From Vibrio tapetis subsp. quintayensis (GTDB lineage Bacteria; Pseudomonadota; Gammaproteobacteria; Enterobacterales; Vibrionaceae), in NCBI RefSeq assembly GCF_030409945.1, contig NZ_JAUFQV010000026.1:186001-250000 (forward strand): a stretch of 64,000 bases of DNA, given 5' to 3'. A program made the translations under genes and the position numbers. Each line of letters opens with the position of its first letter. Positions within the stretch are counted from its first letter, which is position 1. Shown piece after piece: positions 19,758 through 28,107 of the stretch. The notes under the pieces were generated by a model that was not told the origin of the DNA, made no database searches, and saw only the letters and a list, made by a program, of their open reading frames with translations.

Positions 19758-19811
19758 TTGATAATATCAATCATATTGTCAATTGATTGATGTTGTCAAC
19801 TATATTGTCAA
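19758..19811. promoter_or_regulatory. Operator-like repeats upstream of the DUF2798/DUF3861 operon
   Basis: A perfect 13-base palindrome, TTGATAATATCAA, at 19758-19770 is followed by three TTGTCAA copies at 19776, 19793 and 19805. The set lies 32-85 bases before the DUF2798 start, where a promoter is expected. It resembles MarR-, TetR- or HxlR-type operators; no regulator gene is adjacent. Confidence 0.5.
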
Positions 19812-19976
19812 GAAATCTATTACCTCAATTCATAGGTACCGATAAATATGGGAGATTTAGGCGAATGAATTAGTGGGGGTAAGGCGAATATAAGCAGGTG
19901 GAGTGCCGCGATAGCGATGTTTTTGTAAAATCAGGTTAGCATAACTAATGCAATGAACGATCGTTAGATGTTCGAT

Positions 19977-20004
19977 AAGGAGCCAGTGAATAATCCGGCT
20001 CCTT
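19977..20004 (-). terminator. Probable terminator hairpin after the YghU gene
   Basis: Eight-base stem AAGGAGCC and GGCTCCTT around a 12-base loop, 16 bases past the stop on the minus strand. The following bases are not a strong T run, so termination may be weak. Confidence 0.5.
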
Positions 20005-20020
20005 GAAAAGGAGGAAGTAA

Positions 20021-20878
20021 TTAAGGGCGAGAGTTTAGTACGCTATCAATATCTTCTGCAGAGTGACGCTCTGGCACTTGCTCCCATTCTTCACCCCAAC
20101 CGCGATTCACTATGCGGCCACGCTGAACAGCTTCACGAGATTCAATCAACTTAGCCCAACGAACTACGTTGGTGTAAGACTCGACCTGCAAAAACTCGCC
20201 AGCCTCATACAAGTTGCCTAGCACTAAATTGCCGTACCATGGCCAGATAGCCATATCTGCGATTGAATACTCTTCACCCGCGATGAACGTATTGTCAGCA
20301 AGTTGCTTGTCTAGAACATCCAGTTGACGTTTTGCTTCCATAGCAAAACGGTTAATTGGGTATTCATATTTTTCGTCCGCATACGCGTAGAAATGACCAA
20401 AGCCTCCTCCTAAGAAAGGTGCTGAACCTTGTGCCCAGAACAGCCAATTGAATGTTTGGCTTCGCTCTGCGCCTTCTTTTGGTAAGAAGTGACCGAATTT
20501 TTCTGCTAAATGCACCAATATTGATGCAGATTCAAAGACGTTAACCGCTTCGTCGCCGGTTTTATCAACCAAAGCGGGGATTTTCGAGTTAGGGTTCACA
20601 CCAACAAATCCGGATGAAAACTGATCGGACTCGCCAATATTGACCAAGTAGGCGTCGTACTCCGCTTCTTTAATGCCAAGAGCTAACAGCTCCTCAAGCA
20701 ATATCGTCACTTTTTGGCCGTTTGGGGTTGCAAGAGAATAAAGCTGCAGCGCGTGCTGGCCTTGCGGTAGGTCTCTTTCATATCTTGCGCCAGATTCAGG
20801 GCTGTTGATGTTCGCCCATTTGTTACCACCACTAGCTTCGTTAACCCAAACTTTCGGTGGAGTGTATTCGTTAGCCAT
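20021..20878 (-). CDS. yghU: Glutathione S-transferase, YghU family
   Basis: A 285-residue GST that closely follows E. coli YghU along its length, with the same long N-terminal extension before the thioredoxin-fold domain. Visible blocks are LYSLATPNGQKVTILLEELL near 46-65, SSGFVGVNPNSKIPALVD near 87-105 and the C-terminal helical block with FLGGGFGHFY near 152-162. YghU-type (Nu-class) enzymes bind two glutathiones and reduce organic hydroperoxides and disulfides (established for E. coli YghU). It is a single-gene unit with a hairpin downstream. Cytoplasmic. Confidence 0.9.
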   Translation of the reverse strand: MANEYTPPKVWVNEASGGNKWANINSPESGARYERDLPQGQHALQLYSLATPNGQKVTILLEELLALGIKEAEYDAYLVNIGESDQFSSGFVGVNPNSKIPALVDKTGDEAVNVFESASILVHLAEKFGHFLPKEGAERSQTFNWLFWAQGSAPFLGGGFGHFYAYADEKYEYPINRFAMEAKRQLDVLDKQLADNTFIAGEEYSIADMAIWPWYGNLVLGNLYEAGEFLQVESYTNVVRWAKLIESREAVQRGRIVNRGWGEEWEQVPERHSAEDIDSVLNSRP

Positions 20879-21091
20879 TGTTATTCCTTTTTATTAGTGG
20901 AAGTGCCTATACCAACCTTAGTTGGTAATACTTATATCGGGGCATTTTCTGAGTTTAAAACCGATGGGAGCGAAAAGAGTAATAACTATTAGTTATGGGT
21001 AGGAGTAAGGCGGTATAACGAAGCCAGGAATCACGACTGCGCAGCTGTGTTTAGCTTTAAAGAAAAAACGAATAAACAGTACGTATTAATA

Positions 21092-21115
21092 AAGGGCATC
21101 CTACGAGATGCCCTT
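21092..21115 (-). terminator. Intrinsic terminator after the site-2 protease gene
   Basis: Nine-base stem AAGGGCATC and GATGCCCTT around a six-base loop; on the minus strand TATTAATA follows. It lies 26 bases past the stop. Confidence 0.7.
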
Positions 21116-21141
21116 ACAACACGAAAACCTAAAATTACAGG

Positions 21142-22287
21142 TTAGCTTTGCAAAATCTTCAATGGCAAGCCAAGCATGTCGTCGCCAGTACCCGCCAAAT
21201 ACCAGATGATTCCGATTAAACAAGCGACCGTCGCGATATACCAACATGCCGAAAAGATCTGTCCTGAACGATCCAAGGGCAGTAGATGGCTATGGTGGCG
21301 TGTACGCCATTCCACCACGATTTCGATACTACCAATGAGCAACATAAAACCAAGTAGCGTCAGGTTCAATGAATAGCTTAAAAACACACCAAATGCCGCG
21401 CCAGCAATACACAGTGATAAACCAACAACAGAGTTCATCGAAAAGCTGATGCTTTTAAGTATGTGGCCGCCATCAAGTGGCAAGATGGGCAACAAATTAA
21501 ACAAGTTCAATAACGCATTAAATGCAGCAAGGCCTGCAAAGAAATCTGATCCCGTGACCCAATATGCGAGCAAAGATGCAACAGACATCAGTAGGCCAAA
21601 AGTAGGGCCCATGATTGAAATTACGACATCTTGCCAGCGTGTATTAATCCGCTCGTCACTTAGTGCTAAGCCACCCATAAATGGGATCAAATAAATGCCT
21701 TTGGTCTTCATGCCAAAATATTGCATCGCACGAATGTGGCCGTATTCGTGAAACACTAAACAGGCGATTAACGCGAGCGCAAATTGAAACGAAAAAAGCC
21801 AAGAATAGGCGGCGACACTGGCCCCCATTAACACCACTTTAATGACTTTGGCGCTTTTTAGTAGTTTGAACCCGAGTGAAGCCAAGCCAATAATGCTGAG
21901 TTTGTTTTGCTTTTCAATCGGCGTGACAGGCGTTTGTTGTTCGATGTCTTTGGTATTTCGACTGCCGTCGACAATGGCTTCATCATTAACAAAAAGCTGG
22001 TAGCTTATCGCAAAGGGCTGCCAAGTTAGGTCTGTAACCAAGCGCACGTTAATGGTTTGAGTTTGCTGAGCTATGTCGGCGTCACTTAACGTATTGGCAT
22101 CTAGATTCCCGGAGGTATGTGTCGGTTGTGTGCTCAGAGAAAATTGATGTTCTTTGATGCCTTCATAATCGCTTGAAGCATGAATGACGGAAACCACTTG
22201 GTTGTCCCAAAAGAGTTGTTGCCAACCCGCCATAGATCCTTCAAGGCGCAGTGGCTTGCCTAAGCAGTCGATATTTAGTAATTCCAA
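21142..22287 (-). CDS. Site-2 protease family (M50) membrane metalloprotease
   Basis: A 381-residue membrane protein. The zinc motif HEYGH (His180-His184) lies in a hydrophobic helix, and LDGG at 271-274 supplies the third zinc ligand, Asp272, in a later helix; both are diagnostic of M50 intramembrane proteases. About six hydrophobic segments run from residue 150 to the end. Residues 1-130 form a soluble N-terminal region of no recognised fold, unlike RseP, and no PDZ domain is present. Family members cut within transmembrane helices of regulators or clear signal peptides; the substrate here is unknown. It is monocistronic. Confidence 0.85.
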   Translation of the reverse strand: MELLNIDCLGKPLRLEGSMAGWQQLFWDNQVVSVIHASSDYEGIKEHQFSLSTQPTHTSGNLDANTLSDADIAQQTQTINVRLVTDLTWQPFAISYQLFVNDEAIVDGSRNTKDIEQQTPVTPIEKQNKLSIIGLASLGFKLLKSAKVIKVVLMGASVAAYSWLFSFQFALALIACLVFHEYGHIRAMQYFGMKTKGIYLIPFMGGLALSDERINTRWQDVVISIMGPTFGLLMSVASLLAYWVTGSDFFAGLAAFNALLNLFNLLPILPLDGGHILKSISFSMNSVVGLSLCIAGAAFGVFLSYSLNLTLLGFMLLIGSIEIVVEWRTRHHSHLLPLDRSGQIFSACWYIATVACLIGIIWYLAGTGDDMLGLPLKILQS

Positions 22288-22476
22288 TGTATTTTCACTC
22301 TATTTGATAACAAAGCAGCCGATGACCTCATGCCGCGAGTCGTGTGCGCTATTCTAGCGTGCAGATTACCTGTGTACTAGTCAGTTAGAGGTATTGATAC
22401 TATAGATATGAAAGCGTTTATCCGAACATGATGAAAATGTAGAGTGCTTTGGCGGTTAATAGGGATAAACTGTACG

Positions 22477-22504
22477 TTAGCATTTAGCATTTAGCATTTA
22501 GCAT
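22477..22504. repeat. Tandem heptamer repeat (TTAGCAT, four perfect copies)
   Basis: Four exact copies of TTAGCAT make a 28-base array that ends 33 bases before the acetyltransferase start. The position is within the expected promoter or leader. Such short arrays can change copy number by slippage and shift promoter spacing. Confidence 0.9.
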
Positions 22505-22537
22505 TATATTGAAATTGGAGCAATTTTAAGGATAGCA

Positions 22538-23170
22538 ATGAACAACTATTTCGAGAGCCCGTTTAAAGGGGTATCCATCGCCGAGCAAATCACCAATTCG
22601 AACATCGTCGTGGGTAAACACAGCTATTACTCCGGGTATTATCATAACCACAGTTTTGATGATTGTGCGCGATACCTTATCTCTGACAGAGACGATGTGG
22701 ATAAGCTGATCATTGGCAGTTATTGCTCTGTTGGTTCAGGCGCGGTATTTATGATGGCAGGCAATCAAGGCCACCAAAATAAATGGGTGAGCACTTTTCC
22801 ATTTTTCTACCAAGATAACGAAAACTTTATCGGTGCTAAAGATGGTTTCCAGCGTGCTGGCGATACTGTGATAGGGAATGATGTTTGGATTGGCAGCGAA
22901 GCCATGATCATGAGTGGGGTGACAGTAGGGGATGGGGCAATCATCGCAAGCCGAGCTGTCGTTACTAAAGATGTGGCGCCTTATTCTGTTGTCGGTTCAA
23001 ACCCAGCAAAACACATTCGTTTTCGATTTTCTGAGCAAGAAATTGCACAGCTTCTGGAAATGCAGTGGTGGCAATGGAGCGACGAGCAATTGAAAGGGGC
23101 GATGGCGTTAATGTGCTCGTCGGATATTGCTGGTTTGTATGCGTATTGGCGTGCTGATAAAGCGCTTTAG
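22538..23170 (+). CDS. CatB-type xenobiotic (chloramphenicol) O-acetyltransferase
   Basis: A 210-residue left-handed beta-helix acetyltransferase of the hexapeptide-repeat (LbH) family. Hexapeptide turns are seen at [18 protein letters not shown] and [20 protein letters not shown]. The catalytic His79 lies in NQGHQNKW, and the FPFF block follows, as in CatB/XAT enzymes. Members transfer acetyl from acetyl-CoA to chloramphenicol and related alcohols; chromosomal Vibrio homologues are common and may give little or no resistance. The ribosome site is AAGGA at 22528-22532. The gene ends one base before the convergent MarR gene. Confidence 0.88.
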   Translation: MNNYFESPFKGVSIAEQITNSNIVVGKHSYYSGYYHNHSFDDCARYLISDRDDVDKLIIGSYCSVGSGAVFMMAGNQGHQNKWVSTFPFFYQDNENFIGAKDGFQRAGDTVIGNDVWIGSEAMIMSGVTVGDGAIIASRAVVTKDVAPYSVVGSNPAKHIRFRFSEQEIAQLLEMQWWQWSDEQLKGAMALMCSSDIAGLYAYWRADKAL

Positions 23171-23171
23171 C

Positions 23172-23588
23172 TTAGAATTCTTGATTCATCGTAGCTAAGC
23201 AGTTTAAAAGTATGTCACTTTGCTCTAGGGGAATGCTTGCAGTGAGCTCTTTAACTAGGTTCAGGTGTAACTGGTTATGATGACGGTGAATTTTCTCGCC
23301 CTCAGAGGTGAGAGTCACCACAATAGCTCGACGGTCTTCAGGGTGAGGAAGACGTTCAATAAGCTCTGCCTTAACCAGTTTTTCTATTTGAACGGTGAGC
23401 GTTCCGGTGGTAATACTGAGTTTTTGTGCCAGTTCTTTCATTCTTAGGGCACCGTGATTACCAAGTACTTCAATGGTATGTACTTGCGCTAGCGAATACC
23501 CCGTTTCTTTTACAACGGACTGTTCCCAAGACGACATTTTGTCGTAGAACTCAGTTAAAGCTTGATTCAGTTTCTCTATGTGTTGCAT
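23172..23588 (-). CDS. MarR-family transcriptional regulator
   Basis: A 138-residue winged-helix regulator in the usual MarR size range. The HTH lies at about residues 45-75 (LRMKELAQKLSITTGTLTVQ), followed by the wing, LPHPEDRRAIVVTLT. The frame extends to a TTG at 23633, but the ATG at 23588 gives the usual MarR start; neither has a strong ribosome site, so the start is uncertain. It lies 50-95 bases downstream of the metal exporter gene on the same strand, probably in one operon. I infer that it controls that operon through the palindromes at 24662-24707. Confidence 0.82.
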   Translation of the reverse strand: MQHIEKLNQALTEFYDKMSSWEQSVVKETGYSLAQVHTIEVLGNHGALRMKELAQKLSITTGTLTVQIEKLVKAELIERLPHPEDRRAIVVTLTSEGEKIHRHHNQLHLNLVKELTASIPLEQSDILLNCLATMNQEF

Positions 23589-23682
23589 GCATCGACCACG
23601 GCAAGATTTAGATAATAGAATCGATACTACCAAACTTCTTTTATGTTAGTTAGTTTCTGTTGTGCATTCTACTGAATCTCAG

Positions 23683-24657
23683 TTATGTGAACGTTTCATT
23701 TTGTTTTGATACTTGGTTTAGCTCCAAAGTGAGGTGATGAATGGAATCGAAGCGAGCCAAGATGTCTTTGAAATCTTGAACGGTTTTATCACTATCAGAT
23801 TCAAGAATGATGGCGGCTGAATAGTGGTGGCTGCTCACTTTCCAAATATGTAAGTCTTTGATTTTTGCCCATGGGGAGAGTGCATCGATGATCTTCTGCT
23901 TATGTGTATGAGTACTGCTCTCATCCAACAGGATAGGACTGGTTTGTTTCATCAAGCCTATTGTCCATTTAGCAATCACAATCGCACCCACAATACCCAT
24001 AACGGCATCTAACCAGTTCCATCCCAAGTACTTACCAAACAGTAATGCAACGATGGCGAGTAAAGACGTTAGCGTATCAGCGAATACGTGTAAATATGCA
24101 GCGCGTAAGTTGTGGTCGTGGTGTCCGTGGCTATGTTCATCGTTCGTGTGCTCAAGGCTTGTATGTTCATGGCACTGGTGATCATGATGGTGAGAGTGGT
24201 CATGATGATCATGCAGAAGGTACATGCTCACTACGTTTACAATTAACCCTATAATAGCGACCATAATGGCTTCATTAAACTGTATATCTTGAGGGTGAAA
24301 GAGTCGATTGACAGACTCTATGACCATCATTAGTGCGACGATCCCCAATGCAATAGCACTGGTGTATCCCCCTAAAACGCTGACTTTTCCTGCGCCAAAT
24401 GAGAATTTACCACTATTTTCGTGTTTTTTAGCGTAACGATAAGCAAATAATGTAATGCAAAATGCGGCGGCATGAGTGCCCATATGCCAGCCGTCTGCGA
24501 GCAGAGCCATTGAACCATATACCGTGCCCGCTACGATTTCTGCCACCATTGCTGTGACGGTCAATATGAGTACATAGACGGTACGTTGCTCACCTTTTTG
24601 ATTATGAGCGCTAAAGTTGTGACTGTGTTCAGAGGAGAATTGCAAAAGGCGACCCAT
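23683..24657 (-). CDS. dmeF: Cation diffusion facilitator, DmeF-type Co/Ni exporter
   Basis: A 324-residue CDF transporter. Six membrane helices surround a long histidine-rich loop (about 149-183, with HDHHDHSHHHDHQCHEH), and there is a C-terminal cytoplasmic metal-binding domain (IKDLHIWKVSSHHYSA). The TM2 metal site is LLADGWHMGTHA, with Asp and His as in DmeF/CzcD members, and its TM5 partner is HVFADTLTS. It exports divalent metals from the cytoplasm in exchange for protons. I favour cobalt or nickel over zinc because of the ADGWHMGTH form and the length of the His-rich loop (family knowledge). Operator-like palindromes precede it and a MarR gene follows. Confidence 0.85.
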   Translation of the reverse strand: MGRLLQFSSEHSHNFSAHNQKGEQRTVYVLILTVTAMVAEIVAGTVYGSMALLADGWHMGTHAAAFCITLFAYRYAKKHENSGKFSFGAGKVSVLGGYTSAIALGIVALMMVIESVNRLFHPQDIQFNEAIMVAIIGLIVNVVSMYLLHDHHDHSHHHDHQCHEHTSLEHTNDEHSHGHHDHNLRAAYLHVFADTLTSLLAIVALLFGKYLGWNWLDAVMGIVGAIVIAKWTIGLMKQTSPILLDESSTHTHKQKIIDALSPWAKIKDLHIWKVSSHHYSAAIILESDSDKTVQDFKDILARFDSIHHLTLELNQVSKQNETFT

Positions 24658-24661
24658 TTAG

Positions 24662-24707
24662 TTTGATTGTCAAAGTGTTTGATTGTTAATTTAGTTTGAT
24701 AATCAAA
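24662..24707. promoter_or_regulatory. Operator-like palindromes before dmeF
   Basis: TTTGATTGTCAAA at 24662-24674, a partial copy TTTGATTGTTAAT at 24678-24690 and a perfect 13-base palindrome TTTGATAATCAAA at 24695-24707. They are spaced 16-17 bases apart and begin five bases before the dmeF start codon, so a bound repressor would cover the ribosome site and promoter. The downstream MarR protein is the obvious candidate binder. Confidence 0.65.
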
Positions 24708-24774
24708 GTTTGTCAATGAACAGGTGCCATCAGTGACAAGAACAGCGACTAGATAGGGGCAGTAACGTTAAAGG

Positions 24775-25476
24775 TTACTGAGAACCATGATGTTCAGGTG
24801 GGATATAAATGGACATATAGTGGGTGAGAGATTTCGTTTCACTGATGTCAAAGCTCTCATCGAGCACTTCTAATTTCTCGATCCGATCTAGGCGAAAATT
24901 ACGGTAACTCTCTCGCAGTTCACACCACGCGATGAGGGTCCAGACTTTGCCCCAAAATACCTGACCTAACGGATGCAGCACTCTTTGGCTTGAATCACCG
25001 TGTTCTGCGACATAAGCGATGCGCACTTTGAGCTGGCTATCCGTAGCGTGGCGTAACATCTGACCGCGCTTGGCCGCCTGAGTTTGAATATGAAAATTAG
25101 GCACCAGGATGGGAAAGCTTTCTACCTGACTCTTACGTTTATCTGGCAATACAGAGAGTATTTTGGTGGAAGCAGAGCGGCTGGCATCGGCCAATTCAGC
25201 ATCAGACCAAGCTCGAACCATTCGCATGCCAAGTTCAAGTGCGACCATTTCTTTTTCGGTAAACATAAGCGGTGGCAGGTGAGAGCCGGCTTGTAAGATA
25301 TAACCAATTCCAGCCTCCCCTTGAATGGGAACACCGGAGTTGATAAGCGACTGAATGTCTCGATAAATGGTTCGCTCGCTAACCTGCATTCGGTTAGCCA
25401 GTTCGACAGCCGTTACAGCGTAGCGCTTTGAGCGCAGCAAAGTGAGCAATTCAAATAAACGTTCCGATTTACTCAT
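24775..25476 (-). CDS. HTH/WYL-domain transcriptional regulator (YafY type)
   Basis: A 233-residue regulator with a DeoR-type helix-turn-helix at residues 1-55 (VTAVELANRMQVSERTIYRD) and a WYL effector domain from about 135. The WYL signature is modified to WTLIAWCELRESYRNFRLDRI. This architecture is usual for YafY-like regulators, which often control nearby oxidoreductase-type genes. It lies 38 bases after the small monooxygenase-fold gene on the same strand, so the two probably form an operon. The effector is unknown. Confidence 0.88.
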   Translation of the reverse strand: MSKSERLFELLTLLRSKRYAVTAVELANRMQVSERTIYRDIQSLINSGVPIQGEAGIGYILQAGSHLPPLMFTEKEMVALELGMRMVRAWSDAELADASRSASTKILSVLPDKRKSQVESFPILVPNFHIQTQAAKRGQMLRHATDSQLKVRIAYVAEHGDSSQRVLHPLGQVFWGKVWTLIAWCELRESYRNFRLDRIEKLEVLDESFDISETKSLTHYMSIYIPPEHHGSQ

Positions 25477-25514
25477 GTTTCCCTCTTTGCTGGCTTAGAA
25501 GCTGTATTACGAAG

Positions 25515-25829
25515 TTAAGCTTGGCATTCACCGCTCATTTTAATGAACTGGTGCTGCATCGATAGGCTATCTTGGCTGATCAGCGCAACCAATGGTTGGC
25601 AGTCAGCAGATTGCATAAATTGTTCACCTGCGGATTTTGCGTCGTCTAGGTTGCGCCAATAAACAACATCGGTCCAAGATTGAGTTTCAGGATTATGACT
25701 GACTGAACGATATAAGAAACCTGGAAGACTCGCAATGAACTTATGGCTTTGCTCTGATGCTGCGATCATATCTTGTTCTGACACATTTTCATTGGCTTTA
25801 TACGATACGATTTCGATAACTTGTTGCAT
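25515..25829 (-). CDS. Antibiotic-biosynthesis-monooxygenase-like (dimeric alpha/beta barrel) protein
   Basis: A 104-residue cytoplasmic protein. The pattern VIEIVSYKAN...FIASLPGFLYRSVSHNPETQSWTDVVYWRNLDDAKSA fits the ferredoxin-like dimeric alpha/beta barrel of ABM/YgiN/heme-degrading families. Such proteins act on quinones or heme or have unknown roles; no catalytic residue can be named. It precedes the WYL regulator on the same strand and diverges from a LysR gene 283 bases away, so either regulator may control it. Confidence 0.65.
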   Translation of the reverse strand: MQQVIEIVSYKANENVSEQDMIAASEQSHKFIASLPGFLYRSVSHNPETQSWTDVVYWRNLDDAKSAGEQFMQSADCQPLVALISQDSLSMQHQFIKMSGECQA

Positions 25830-26112
25830 GGTATGTCCTTATTAGTGTTGTTGAGGTCGAGTTAAGGATACCTAAGTGGATTGTCAGAACCTGTCAGGAG
25901 TGATGCACTCCAAATATTGGTTGGAAGATTGGTGTAGAAAATGTGTGGATGAGAGAGCTTTGATGGATGTATTTATCACGAGTCTCGCGTTTCGGTTATT
26001 TGGTTCTCGTTGAATGCGAGGTTATTATCTATAGTAGTTTAAATATTATTTAATGAATTTCCTATGGTTACCTCATAGGTTGTGGGTAAAACAGAGATGA
26101 ATGGAATGAACA

Positions 26113-26994
26113 ATGGTTAAGCCTGAGTTGTTAAAGTGCTTTATTGCGGCGGCTGATACGGGGTCTTTCAGTGCGGCCGGACGTAAGATTGGCAAACACC
26201 TAGCGACAGTGAGTGGCAATATTGCACGTTTAGAAGATGAACTTGGTGTCTTGCTTTTCGATCGTGACGGAAAATACCCGCAATTAACTGATGCTGGTTT
26301 GAACCTTTATGATAGTGCGAAAGTCATTGTTGATAGCGTAGAACGTTTTACTTTGAGTGCCACACAGTTATCTGCGGGCATTCCTGCGACATTTACCATC
26401 GCCATCGATGAAGATTTAAATCTGTTAAGATTTGCGAGCATACTAAAAACTTGTCAACAAAAATGGCCGCATTTGCGTATTTCCGTGATGATAGATAAGG
26501 CCACACAAATTTTTGAAGGAGTGCGTCAGCAAGAGATTGATTTCGCTGTCGTACCGAGTTTAGAGGGCAATAGTCAATTTTATGAATTTAAAGCGGTCGG
26601 ACATAGTGCGGTATATATTATCTGTGCAAAACAACATGCTTTAGCTAAAAAGCGAGTGGTGAGTAATGATGATTTGATGTCTCATACACAAATTATCAGT
26701 AGTGGGGTGGAAGAAAACAAAACCTTGTATCAAGTCACTCAAATGTCTCCGTCGGTATGGTTTGCTAATGGCCATCAGGCGATTCTTCAGCTTGTTGCCG
26801 CAGGGATTGGTTGGGCATTTATTAACGCTGAAAAAGCCCAATTACCTAGTGACACTTATGTATTGGCCCCAGAATTTGCCGAAACACATATGCAGATCCA
26901 ATATGATGTAATTTGGCCTAAGAACCAGCCAATGACAGACGTTCATGTCTTTTTTCTTGAGCAGATAAAGACATTATTTTTATCTCATAAGTAG
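26113..26994 (+). CDS. LysR-family transcriptional regulator
   Basis: A 293-residue LysR protein with the N-terminal winged HTH (GSFSAAGRKIGKHLATVSGN, about 17-36) and an effector domain from about 90. Recognition-helix residues differ from the common QSAVS form. It diverges from the monooxygenase-fold/WYL operon, and the 283-base gap between them probably holds both promoters. This arrangement suggests that the operon is its target. A hairpin follows its stop. Confidence 0.88.
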   Translation: MVKPELLKCFIAAADTGSFSAAGRKIGKHLATVSGNIARLEDELGVLLFDRDGKYPQLTDAGLNLYDSAKVIVDSVERFTLSATQLSAGIPATFTIAIDEDLNLLRFASILKTCQQKWPHLRISVMIDKATQIFEGVRQQEIDFAVVPSLEGNSQFYEFKAVGHSAVYIICAKQHALAKKRVVSNDDLMSHTQIISSGVEENKTLYQVTQMSPSVWFANGHQAILQLVAAGIGWAFINAEKAQLPSDTYVLAPEFAETHMQIQYDVIWPKNQPMTDVHVFFLEQIKTLFLSHK

Positions 26995-27013
26995 AGAGAC
27001 AGAGTCTAGTATT

Positions 27014-27059
27014 CCAAGTTACCTCGGTATGAGACGGCTCTCGCCAAGAGGCAACTTGG
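27014..27059. terminator. Possible bidirectional terminator between LysR and the convergent gene
   Basis: A 12-base inverted repeat with one mismatch, CCAAGTTACCTC and GAGGCAACTTGG, with a 22-base loop. It lies between two converging genes, but there is no strong T run on either side. Confidence 0.45.
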
Positions 27060-27071
27060 TTTACGAAATGA

Positions 27072-27443
27072 CTACATTTCTTTCATCGCAGAAATGACCG
27101 ATGGGTCGTTAAGAAGGTTGAACAACAAGCTTTTGGCGGATGAGCGCTGGGCATCAGATAAAACCTTTTTCGGGTTTTCTCTAGATTGAGTCAGGATATT
27201 TTTGATAAAGCGGCTGTTGGTACCAGAAATCTCATAGACATACCTTAGTGTGTCTAGCAGTTCATTTTGTTGCAGGCTATAAACGCCCATCTCACAACTC
27301 AGATTATCCATAGAGAGGAAGTTGTTTACGACGACTTTACGCTCAGCTTTGAACTTCTCTTGAGCTTCGTAGGAATCAATCAAAGCCTGTACTCTTTCGG
27401 CGATTGCGACAGGTACTTCCATTGTTTTCGTTTCATGAGTCAT
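27072..27443 (-). CDS. Hypothetical small protein
   Basis: A 123-residue, mostly helical cytoplasmic protein of no family known to me. The N-terminus (MEVPVAIAERVQALIDSYEA) resembles the short segments of ribbon-helix-helix or plasmid-type small regulators, followed by a charged linker and a C-terminal helical part. A GGACAACC sequence lies just before the ATG and could serve as ribosome site. It is convergent with a LysR gene and precedes, on the same strand, nothing that shares its promoter. Function unknown. Confidence 0.6.
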   Translation of the reverse strand: MTHETKTMEVPVAIAERVQALIDSYEAQEKFKAERKVVVNNFLSMDNLSCEMGVYSLQQNELLDTLRYVYEISGTNSRFIKNILTQSRENPKKVLSDAQRSSAKSLLFNLLNDPSVISAMKEM

Positions 27444-27625
27444 TACTGGTTGTCCTTTTTACTAGGTATCATCACTAAGCCCAGTGTACGCTTTATCTCG
27501 CGTTAACATCAACGTTTGGATTGAAGTAAAGCTACGCAACAGCAAAAAAATTAACGTTACAGTGATCCTGTTACTTATTTGGTGAGATACCCAGCTTTAA
27601 GAATGCTTTGGTAATGAGGGGCTAT

Positions 27626-27916
27626 CTAGCCAATATGCGTCATTTCGTTAAGGGTAAATTGCGCTACACAACCTTCAGTAGCGGCTACGTAGTCGGCAAT
27701 ATGCTGGCTTGCTAAATGAGCTTGAAGTAGCTCTTTTGACGTCCAGTTCTCGTAAAACACGAAATGCGTTGGGTTGTCGTTATCTTGATGCAAATCGTAG
27801 TTGATACAACCTTCTTCAGCTCGAGTAAGTTCGATTAACTTGAGTAGTTCTGTGCGAACGAGTTCGATTTTGTCTTCGTTTGCTACGATGTTGGCGACGA
27901 TGGTTAGCTTTGTCAT
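27626..27916 (-). CDS. YgiN-type quinol monooxygenase family protein
   Basis: A 96-residue ABM-fold protein. LTIVANIVANEDKIELVRTELLKL, EEGCINYDLHQDNDNPTHFVFYENW and LQAHLASQHIADY are the three blocks of the YgiN family. E. coli YgiN acts on menadiol; other members are of unknown function. It diverges from the LysR gene at 28108, with a 191-base gap, so it is probably regulated by that protein. Confidence 0.83.
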   Translation of the reverse strand: MTKLTIVANIVANEDKIELVRTELLKLIELTRAEEGCINYDLHQDNDNPTHFVFYENWTSKELLQAHLASQHIADYVAATEGCVAQFTLNEMTHIG

Positions 27917-28107
27917 GTTTTACCTTATCATTAAATTTGACGGGAAAAATGTCCGAATATCTTGATTGCTCTCGTGTTGTTGATCGCTATGATAGAATAA
28001 ATCTTAAAAACAAAAACAGCGCAATGATTGAAATATTATCAAAATAAATTTGATAATTAATAAGGCAGGACCCGCCTTTACTTGAATCTGAGTTAAGTAG
28101 GTAGCGT

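Noticed and set aside
22538..23170. CatB-type gene as part of an integron cassette
   Set aside because: No attC-like site or neighbouring cassette is visible; chromosomal copies are common in Vibrio.
24045..24254. Antisense frame over the His-rich loop of dmeF
   Set aside because: Repeated His codons on the other strand keep it open; there is no ribosome site.
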